A DNA stretch of 13,156 nt from CALELF01 sp045617925. GTDB lineage: Bacteria; Synergistota; Synergistia; Synergistales; Synergistaceae. Position 1 is the stretch's first letter; each line of letters opens with the position of its first letter. The position numbers were made by a program, and so were the translations under genes. Below the pieces are notes generated by a model, which worked only from the letters and a program-made list of their open reading frames with translations, searched no databases and had not been told where the DNA came from. Positions 7,752 to 13,156 of the stretch are shown here, one piece after another. The DNA lies in the NCBI GenBank assembly GCA_045617925.1, contig JAZLJR010000015.1, forward strand, positions 1-13,156. The letters run 5' to 3'.

Positions 7752-7769
7752 AAAAGTAACAAAAGTAAT
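7752..7769. repeat. Tandem 9-bp repeat just upstream of the tal -35 box
   Basis: AAAAGTAAC (7752-7760) is followed directly by AAAAGTAAT (7761-7769). The pair sits 5 bases upstream of the tal -35 box. The position and phasing (nearly one helical turn) would suit an activator site or an AT-rich UP element. It may also be chance. Confidence 0.4.
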
Positions 7770-7776
7770 TCTATTG

Positions 7777-9432
7777 CTATTTTTTCCAGCTGTCTTTTAG
7801 ACCAACTGTGAGGTTAAACACAGGTTTTCCCTTTGTGCTTGTTTTGTCACAACAGAAATAGCCGTGGCGCAAAAACTGAAATTTATCTAGTGGCTTTGCT
7901 TCAGCAAGCATTGGCTCTGCTAGTGCCTCATCTATAACAACAAGTGAAGTAGGATTAAGGTAATCCTTATAATCACGCCCTTCTTCCATATCTGCCATAT
8001 TCTTTAACGTAAAAAGATGATCGTAGATATTGAGCGTAACCGGCACGGCATCACATCCGGAAACCCAGTGCAATGTGCCTTTAATTTTTCTGCCATCAGG
8101 CGTGTCTCCGCCTCTTGTCGCCATATCACATGAGCAAAGCAGTTCAATGACATTTCCGGCTTCGTCCTTCACAACTTCGTCACACTTAATCACATAAGCA
8201 TACTTTAAGCGGACTTCACGTCCTGGTGCAAGGCGGAAAAATCCCTTGATAGGCTCTTCCATAAAGTCCTCTCGTTCAATGTATACAGTCTTGCCAATAT
8301 GGATTTCGTGTGTTCCAGCCCCTGCATCTTCTGGATTATTCACAGCAATAAAGGTATCAACAAAATTCTCATCCCAGTTTGTTAAGGTAACCTTTAAGGG
8401 GTGCTTCACACACATTGCGCGAGTTGAAGTTTTGTTCAGCTCTTCACGCAAAATGTGCTGCATAAGCTCAACTTCCACAAGGCTATCTGATTTTGCAACA
8501 CCTATTTCCTGCGTAAAACGACGTAAGGAAGCAGGAGTATAACCACGACGTCTATATCCACAAATGGTTGGCATTCTTGGATCGTCCCAGCCATCTACAA
8601 TTCCAAGATTTACAAGCTCCAACAATTTTCTCTTACTCATAAGAGTATATGTCAAATTCAACCTGGCAAATTCATATTGATGTGGCTTATGTGGAACAGA
8701 AACATTATTTATAAACCAATTATAAAGTGGTCTGTGGTCTTCAAATTCCAAAGTGCAAATTGAATGAGTGACACCTTCTATTGCATCCTCAAAACCATGG
8801 GCGAAGTCATACATCGGATAAACATTCCACTTACTGCCAGTTCTGTGGTGAGCTCTTTTCAAAATACGATAGATTATTGGATCTCTAAAATTCATATTGT
8901 TAGATGCCATATCTATCTTTGCACGAAGAACCTTTTGTCCCTCATCAAATTCGCCGGCAGCCATTCTGTGAAATAAATCCATATTTTCTGCGACACTTCT
9001 GTCACGGAATGGCGAATTCAGACCAGGTGTTTTTAAAGTGCCACGTCCCTGCTTTATTTCTTCATAGCTCTGATCATCCACGTAGGCAAGTCCCTTTTCA
9101 ATCAATTCCTCTGCCCAAGCATAGAATTGATCAAAATAATCGCTTGCATAACACAGTTTGTTCCATTTAAAGCCAAGCCATTCAACATCTTCTTTTATGG
9201 AATCAACATATTCAGTATCCTCTTTTGCTGGATTGGTATCATCAAAACGAAGATTACATTTACCACCAAAATCACGCGCGATGCCAAAATCAAGGCATAT
9301 TGCCTTGGCATGCCCAATATGAAGATATCCGTTTGGCTCAGGGGGAAAACGTGTCACAACCTCATTGACAGCCCCTGTTTCTAAATCATTTTTTACAATT
9401 TCTTCTATGAAGTTCAACTTTCTCTCTTCCAT
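7777..9432 (-). CDS. glnS: Glutaminyl-tRNA synthetase
   Basis: This class I synthetase charges tRNA-Gln with glutamine. Its 551 residues compare with 554 in E. coli. The N-terminal Rossmann fold has PPEPNGYLHIGHAKA (30-44) with the HIGH signature at 38-41, and the KMSKS-type loop is MSKRK (265-269). HRPLYNWF (233-240) and FARLNLTYTLMSKRKL are typical of GlnRS rather than GluRS. The C-terminal half is the beta-barrel anticodon-binding region, including DMATRGGDTPDGRKIKGT-like sequence. The start is ATG at 9432, with AGGAG 9-10 bases upstream. It follows the NuoH-like membrane gene by only 22 bases, so it is probably transcribed from the promoter at 12450-12478. Many Firmicutes lack GlnRS and amidate Glu-tRNA-Gln instead; its presence here suggests direct charging. 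Identity is near certain. Confidence 0.96.
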   Translation of the reverse strand: MEERKLNFIEEIVKNDLETGAVNEVVTRFPPEPNGYLHIGHAKAICLDFGIARDFGGKCNLRFDDTNPAKEDTEYVDSIKEDVEWLGFKWNKLCYASDYFDQFYAWAEELIEKGLAYVDDQSYEEIKQGRGTLKTPGLNSPFRDRSVAENMDLFHRMAAGEFDEGQKVLRAKIDMASNNMNFRDPIIYRILKRAHHRTGSKWNVYPMYDFAHGFEDAIEGVTHSICTLEFEDHRPLYNWFINNVSVPHKPHQYEFARLNLTYTLMSKRKLLELVNLGIVDGWDDPRMPTICGYRRRGYTPASLRRFTQEIGVAKSDSLVEVELMQHILREELNKTSTRAMCVKHPLKVTLTNWDENFVDTFIAVNNPEDAGAGTHEIHIGKTVYIEREDFMEEPIKGFFRLAPGREVRLKYAYVIKCDEVVKDEAGNVIELLCSCDMATRGGDTPDGRKIKGTLHWVSGCDAVPVTLNIYDHLFTLKNMADMEEGRDYKDYLNPTSLVVIDEALAEPMLAEAKPLDKFQFLRHGYFCCDKTSTKGKPVFNLTVGLKDSWKK

Positions 9433-9454
9433 ACCAAAATTCTCCTAATTATTT

Positions 9455-10453
9455 TTAGAACGACGCAGCCTCTTGCACTAGCTGTGCTTCTTCTAATCTC
9501 ATCAACACAAAAGCAATAAATGTTAAAAATACAAAGATATATATTTCAACACGTTTAGGGAAGTGTTTCATACATTTACTATATGCAACCTTCACCAATG
9601 GAACAATAAGAACTGCTGTTACAAAGACAAAGAGCATGAAGCAAATATAGAAAAGAAACTGCCCCAATAATGTCGTGTCAAAGACAGCAATTTTTTCATA
9701 TATGCTTTCGTAAGGAACTAATGAATAGCAAAGCATAAATACAAGCAATACGCTCCTAAAAATAGAGGCTATATGCACAATCAAACGAGCCACACCAGCA
9801 AATTCCGGCATTTCTACATCAGAAAGAATGGAATAACTCCTTGTGCTATGGTTAGTAGGGATAGCAAGAATAATCAATATTATAAAGAGTAAAATGGAAA
9901 ATACACCGCGGAAAGACATATCCGTAATCGTTGGAAAAATCAGCAGCAGATTAGCGTTAAACGGGTCAAGCTCAACGGTATTTGTTGTGAGATATGATGC
10001 AAAAGAAAACAAAAATGCCGAATACACCGCTATAAAACGGAAAAACTTTGCTAGCTCATCAAGAGCAAGTGTAATAGCCTGTTCTTTGCGCAGTGCCAAG
10101 AAGGTTGCTAATATAAGTAATTCAGAAAAAATCAAAAAATACACCACTTGTAACAAATCGCCTCTATTTACAGACAGCGGAATAAAGGAAGAAAAAGGCA
10201 ATGCAGAAGCCACAAGGAATAAAGAAGCAAAAGACAAAATGGATAAGAAAAAGCACGCCTTCGCATGTGCGCCACTCGGGAGTGAGGACACTCCAAGAAA
10301 TTTAATATAATTACTGCGCTCCAACAATAATCTTTTGCACTTGGCATAATAATAAATCTGTAATCTTTCGCGCACAAATTCCACTAAAAGTGAAAAGGCA
10401 AATACTGCACTCAATAAAATTAATGGGAAGAGAAAGAAATTAAGGAAATTCAT
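9455..10453 (-). CDS. NuoH/HyfC-like membrane subunit, divergent
   Basis: This 332-residue protein is very hydrophobic, with about eight predicted membrane segments. By eye it aligns with HyfC/NuoH, the subunit that links the peripheral arm to the membrane arm in complex I and group 4 hydrogenases. ALPF at 84-87 with RGDLLQVVYFLIFSELL (97-113) matches ALPLF...GGDLITLIYLL in HyfC. MPEFAGVARL (214-223) matches the TEYSG region. The hallmark residues are mostly gone: the GP motif of the first loop is replaced by YYAKCKRLLLERS (35-47), and the acidic PFD-x-AEAE-type loop by TNHSTRSYSIL (200-210). E213 and E217 remain in this region. The start is ATG at 10453, with GGAG 10 bases upstream. It lies 24 bases after the small ORF and 22 before glnS. 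No hydrogenase or NADH-dehydrogenase catalytic gene adjoins it. Homology is probable; function is unknown. Confidence 0.6.
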   Translation of the reverse strand: MNFLNFFLFPLILLSAVFAFSLLVEFVRERLQIYYYAKCKRLLLERSNYIKFLGVSSLPSGAHAKACFFLSILSFASLFLVASALPFSSFIPLSVNRGDLLQVVYFLIFSELLILATFLALRKEQAITLALDELAKFFRFIAVYSAFLFSFASYLTTNTVELDPFNANLLLIFPTITDMSFRGVFSILLFIILIILAIPTNHSTRSYSILSDVEMPEFAGVARLIVHIASIFRSVLLVFMLCYSLVPYESIYEKIAVFDTTLLGQFLFYICFMLFVFVTAVLIVPLVKVAYSKCMKHFPKRVEIYIFVFLTFIAFVLMRLEEAQLVQEAASF

Positions 10454-10477
10454 TTTACTTTATCTCCAAAAAAATCA

Positions 10478-10777
10478 TTATATAACCGCACATAACAAGC
10501 CAATAAAAATAGCGGCAACAGTCAAAATTTGAAACTGAACAACACTAAGAGAATTTGAAAACAATGTAGCAATAAAATGCCTAAAGAGTTTTTCTAAATA
10601 AAAATCTGCCATGTAAATTTGAAAACTTGGACGCAATTCATTTTCACTGCGTTCAAGTTCCGGTTTCATAATCAGTGACATCGTGGCAAGAATGATAAAA
10701 CCAAATACAAGCAAAAGGCACAAAAAGCTCAACACATTCCAAACTATAAATCCTGTTGATATTTTAAATATAGACAT
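10478..10777 (-). CDS. Unrecognised 99-residue membrane protein
   Basis: I do not recognise this protein. It has two likely membrane helices, at about 10-36 and 78-99, joined by a charged stretch of about 40 residues (KPELERSENELRPSF at 38-52, then an amphipathic part to about 72). The C-terminus ends within or just after the second helix. The start is ATG at 10777, with AGGAGA about 6-7 bases upstream, a good site. Both neighbours are membrane proteins related to complex I-type subunits, with gaps of 35 and 24 bases, so it is probably a partner of theirs. A NuoA-like or NuoK-like role was considered, but neither pattern fits: NuoA and NuoK each have three helices and conserved acidic residues not seen here. 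The gene is likely real because of its ribosome binding site and position. Confidence 0.6.
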   Translation of the reverse strand: MSIFKISTGFIVWNVLSFLCLLLVFGFIILATMSLIMKPELERSENELRPSFQIYMADFYLEKLFRHFIATLFSNSLSVVQFQILTVAAIFIGLLCAVI

Positions 10778-10812
10778 AACAGTTCTCCTATCTCACCATT
10801 TTAATGCATCAT

Positions 10813-12396
10813 CTAAAATACTAAGGTTAGTGCTTCCACACAGGAAGAAATCAATGTGTCAAAAATAAGTCCAGGGAAGAAAATCAACCCAGAACAAAGC
10901 ACAAAAGCGATAATCATAGGAATACGGAATTTCTTTTCCAATGCTGGCAAGGCGACATTGTTAATGCCTTCAACTGAAGATGCAGAAGCAAAAGAAATTG
11001 CCAAAATGAAACGCAATGAAAAAAGCAGAAAAAGTAGGCTTAACATGAACAAAACATAGGTTAAATTAGGTGAAATAAACAGGCTGGCACGAAGTATCAA
11101 TTGATAAAAGAGGAACCCTCCGAACGGCGGAATTCCAGTTGCCGTAAACACTATCAAAACTAAAACAAAAATCAAAAGCGGTATTTTTTTCAATAGTGCT
11201 GGCGTTTGCCAAAGATATTGCTCATCAATTTTTTGCTCCATATATGCAGTCATATACGAAAACAGAGCCGATAATGGCAAAAAGAACATCCACAAGAGTA
11301 ACATTGCCTGTAAACCTGGTATTCCTAAAAATATTGCTTTTTCTCCGGAATAAATTCCATATTGCCCAATACCAGCAGAAATCAAAAGCAGTCCCTTTAT
11401 AAATGACTCTGTTGAATTCATCATGGACAATGGGCTCTGTTCTTTACAAGCAATCATAAGAGCATAAAGCAACAATAATAACCCACTAATCAACAAAAAC
11501 AACGAAACTCTTTCATAGCCTTCTACTGTTGCAAAAAGTAAGAAAAACAACTTTAAAAACGCGTAGAACGCCACTAATGATTTCAACTTAAAATAAACAT
11601 TCATACTAGGAACAGAAACGTGTCCACTTGGCTTCGTAAAAAGGTAGAGCAGGGGACATGCGATAAATACAAAGGCAAGTTTAGTTCCACGTGAATCAAC
11701 AAGGGGCATAATAAGGGCAGATAAAAGGGTTGTATGGTATTTTAACTTTAAGAGAAGCACTCCAAGCAGAAAAAGGCCAGCCAACAATAAACGCAAAATT
11801 ACATTTGTCTTTTTAACATCTTCTGCGTTTGTTTCGCCTTTTACCCATTGCTTAATCAAACCGGAAACACCTAACTGAACCATAAATAAACAAAATCCAA
11901 TTATAAACAGTGAATCAGTATAAAAGATCCCTAAAAATCCAGCATAAACCAAGATTTCAAAAATCGCTATGCTTGGTGTAAATATGGATTCTTTATCAAG
12001 TGCCGCTGACAAGGCAGAAGAAAAAAGTATCACGGAAAATAATAGGGCAGAGAAAGCACCAAATGCATCCAAATTTACCGCATAATCTACCGCATTGACC
12101 ATTCCAGCGACTAACAAAGAGTCCTTATTTACAAAGCTAGCAAGTCTATCTGGAACAAAACGAACCACATTTAACCAAATAACTAAGCAAAATAGCAATG
12201 AAATAGACATTAAAAATGTAAATATTTTCTTAAGGGTAGGTTGCGAAAAATAAATCCATTCTTCCTGCGAGTTTGTGAAAAAACGATTTCTAATTAGAAA
12301 GAAACTAAAAAATACTCCACCTATCAACAGAAATAAAACTGGATACCATGCGATTGGAATATTGTAAAAAAAGTTAAAAAGATCCAAAATTTTCAT
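10813..12396 (-). CDS. Antiporter-like membrane subunit (NuoL/M/N-HyfB superfamily), divergent
   Basis: This protein of about 527 residues has roughly 14 predicted membrane segments. NLDAFGAFSALLFSVI (108-123) matches the N-terminal D-x-L-S-x-F segment of the family; KGLLLISAGIGQYGIYSG (334-351) matches the K-x-LL-x-YSSI-x-x-x-G segment; TGIPPFGGFLFYQLIL (420-435) matches the family's GIPP-x-x-GF segment. The charged residues that carry protons appear lost: the TM5 glutamate position falls in LFMVQLGV (170-177), the TM7 lysine position in FIACPLL (244-250), HALFKALLF is replaced by MFFLPLSALF (370-379), and the Lys/Glu after GF is Y431. I start at ATG 12396 because GGTGA lies 5 bases upstream; ATG 12408, in frame, has no ribosome binding site. 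It is first in the operon, under a strong promoter. In complex I or Hyf such subunits pump protons; here that is doubtful. Confidence 0.72.
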   Translation of the reverse strand: MKILDLFNFFYNIPIAWYPVLFLLIGGVFFSFFLIRNRFFTNSQEEWIYFSQPTLKKIFTFLMSISLLFCLVIWLNVVRFVPDRLASFVNKDSLLVAGMVNAVDYAVNLDAFGAFSALLFSVILFSSALSAALDKESIFTPSIAIFEILVYAGFLGIFYTDSLFIIGFCLFMVQLGVSGLIKQWVKGETNAEDVKKTNVILRLLLAGLFLLGVLLLKLKYHTTLLSALIMPLVDSRGTKLAFVFIACPLLYLFTKPSGHVSVPSMNVYFKLKSLVAFYAFLKLFFLLFATVEGYERVSLFLLISGLLLLLYALMIACKEQSPLSMMNSTESFIKGLLLISAGIGQYGIYSGEKAIFLGIPGLQAMLLLWMFFLPLSALFSYMTAYMEQKIDEQYLWQTPALLKKIPLLIFVLVLIVFTATGIPPFGGFLFYQLILRASLFISPNLTYVLFMLSLLFLLFSLRFILAISFASASSVEGINNVALPALEKKFRIPMIIAFVLCSGLIFFPGLIFDTLISSCVEALTLVF

Positions 12397-12401
12397 AAGC
12401 T

Positions 12402-12406
12402 TCACC
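12402..12406 (-). promoter_or_regulatory. Ribosome binding site deciding the antiporter-like start
   Basis: GGTGA lies at 12406-12402 on the minus strand, 5 bases before ATG 12396. It overlaps the alternative ATG at 12408 (ATGGTGAAG), which has only AT-rich sequence upstream. This favours the shorter protein. Confidence 0.55.
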
Positions 12407-12424
12407 ATAAAGCAAAAATAAATT

Positions 12425-12442
12425 TCGTGCCAAAAGCCACGA
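12425..12442 (-). other. Small hairpin at the predicted 5' end of the membrane-module mRNA
   Basis: TCGTG (12442-12438 on the minus strand) can pair with CACGA (12429-12425) around an 8-base loop. With transcription starting near 12443, this stem would sit at the very 5' end of the message, where such stems can protect mRNA from decay. Five base pairs is short, so chance is possible. Confidence 0.3.
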
Positions 12443-12449
12443 CCGTGTA

Positions 12450-12478
12450 AGTATATTATTAAAACAAGTTCCCGTCAA
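12450..12478 (-). promoter_or_regulatory. Strong sigma-A promoter of the membrane module and glnS
   Basis: TTGACG (12478-12473) and TATACT (12455-12450) are separated by exactly 17 bases, each matching the consensus at five of six positions. It lies in the 141-base gap between larC and the antiporter-like gene, with a start near 12443 and a leader of about 45 bases to ATG 12396. A second TATAAT at 12512-12507 has no convincing -35. I see no terminator after larC in this gap, so larC transcripts may run into the module. Confidence 0.8.
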
Positions 12479-12537
12479 TCAAAACTTGGCAAAAAACGCT
12501 ACCGGAATTATACAACAATGCTCATTAGAAACATACT

Positions 12538-13156
12538 TTAATCCTTACGGCTATTTTCTTGCTGTGCTCTAATTCGCTCACTTACTTCCGCTATGCTTAA
12601 TTTTTCTTCTCTTGCAATGTTGGCGATGTGGTCATATTCATATTTTTCTTTTGTAACACCGTAACCAACAGAGATTTTTTTTCGCACTTTTCCATAATCC
12701 GTAGAAATAGTTTTTATAGAACGTGACATAGTATAGCGACGGCTGATGTTTTCACGCACGCCAAGTGTGGTTGTATGCTGAAAAATCTGACGAATCATTT
12801 GCTCTGTGTTTCGCGCATAGCACATAACCGTAAGTAAAATCCCGGGGCGAGATTTTTTCATCTGAATAGGAATTGTATAAACATCAAGTGCGCCAGCCTT
12901 ATAAAATTGTTCTACAGCAAATCCTATTGCTTCTCCTGTCATGTCGTCCAAATTACAACTTAGCTCCGTAACAAAATCAACATCAGCTTCCGTTTCCCCC
13001 AACATTACTCGGACACAATTAGTAACTGGAAAATCTTTTTTACCCCTACCGTAGCCCATCGCACTGACCTGCATAACTGGCATTTCACCAAAATGAGAAA
13101 CAAAATATTTCAATAACGCCGCACCTGTAGGTGTGCAAAGCTCTCCCGTAATTTTG
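12538..13156 (-). CDS. larC: LarC, nickel-pincer cofactor synthesis protein, 5' part outside the window
   Basis: LarC inserts nickel into the pyridinium dithiocarboxylate nucleotide made by LarB and LarE, giving the nickel-pincer cofactor of lactate racemase LarA and related enzymes. About 205 C-terminal residues are visible, roughly half of the usual 400 or so. The frame is open to the right edge and the first visible residues read KITGELCTPTGAALL, the conserved LarC segment. LSCNLDDMTGEAIGFA and the GALDVYTIPIQMKKSRPG stretch downstream are also family hallmarks. A TTG at 13113 could be mistaken for a start, but it lies inside this conserved region. In Lactiplantibacillus plantarum larC is split in two and joined by programmed frameshifting; here the visible part is a single frame. 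No larA, larB or larE is in view. It stops 129-141 bases before the membrane module, which has its own promoter. Confidence 0.93.
   Translation of the reverse strand, partial: KITGELCTPTGAALLKYFVSHFGEMPVMQVSAMGYGRGKKDFPVTNCVRVMLGETEADVDFVTELSCNLDDMTGEAIGFAVEQFYKAGALDVYTIPIQMKKSRPGILLTVMCYARNTEQMIRQIFQHTTTLGVRENISRRYTMSRSIKTISTDYGKVRKKISVGYGVTKEKYEYDHIANIAREEKLSIAEVSERIRAQQENSRKD

Noticed and set aside
9843..10310. Plus-strand frame opposite the NuoH-like gene (about 155 residues)
   Set aside because: The translation is rich in K, R and S, as expected from the antisense of a hydrophobic protein. It shows no motif, and the minus frame has the ribosome binding site and homology.
9455..12396. 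The membrane module as decaying pseudogenes
   Set aside because: Loss of charged residues suggested decay, but three consecutive frames are intact with good ribosome binding sites, tight spacing and a strong promoter. Substitution-rate analysis would settle it.
12481..12537. A terminator after larC
   Set aside because: The run of six T follows GGTAGCG without a matching complementary arm, so no stem of useful length forms.
9455..12540. A functional link between larC (nickel) and a nickel hydrogenase arm
   Set aside because: Tempting, but the module has its own promoter, no [NiFe] catalytic subunit is present, and LarC serves a different nickel cofactor, so adjacency alone is not evidence.
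12538..13113. A complete short gene starting at TTG 13113
   Set aside because: The frame continues upstream through the conserved GELCTPTGAALL segment of LarC to the window edge, so this is an internal codon of a partial gene.

Overview
The window fits a chromosomal stretch of an anaerobic diderm Firmicute (Negativicutes-like). This is an inference from the gene mix: a B. subtilis-type small transaldolase, RecD2 and low-GC sigma-A promoters sit beside a KdsC-type sugar-acid phosphatase (implying LPS-type or surface keto-sugars) and a true glutaminyl-tRNA synthetase. Every gene I can support lies on the minus strand, so the reading order is from high to low coordinates. There are no tRNA or rRNA genes, insertion sequences or CRISPR arrays. 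No gene-free stretch exceeds about 215 bases.

In transcription order: (1) the C-terminal half of larC (nickel-pincer cofactor synthesis) enters from the right edge. (2) A strong promoter (12450-12478) drives a tightly packed set of an antiporter-like membrane protein, a 99-residue unrecognised membrane protein, a NuoH/HyfC-like membrane protein and glnS. (3) tal has its own strong promoter (7718-7746) and ends in a textbook terminator (6963-6993). (4) A -10 element precedes kdsC, pepA and recD2, which are closely spaced and probably one transcript, ending at an AT-rich terminator (2291-2346). (5) An Lrp/AsnC-family regulator lies 38 bases upstream of gyrA, which runs off the left edge.

Most of the window is housekeeping: DNA topology (gyrA), DNA repair (recD2), peptide turnover (pepA), pentose-phosphate metabolism (tal), translation (glnS) and surface sugar synthesis (kdsC). 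The most interesting part is 9455-12396. Its three membrane genes resemble the membrane arm of complex I or group 4 [NiFe] hydrogenases, but no catalytic subunit is encoded beside them. By hand alignment, both recognisable subunits have lost the charged residues that carry protons or form the quinone-site loop. The frames are intact with good ribosome binding sites, so this looks like a maintained but repurposed module rather than decaying genes. Its function is unknown to me.

Lesser points of interest are a roughly 60-residue N-terminal extension on the KdsC-like phosphatase, a sugar-acid specificity pattern in that enzyme, the lrp-gyrA arrangement, and a recD2 start with no visible ribosome binding site.
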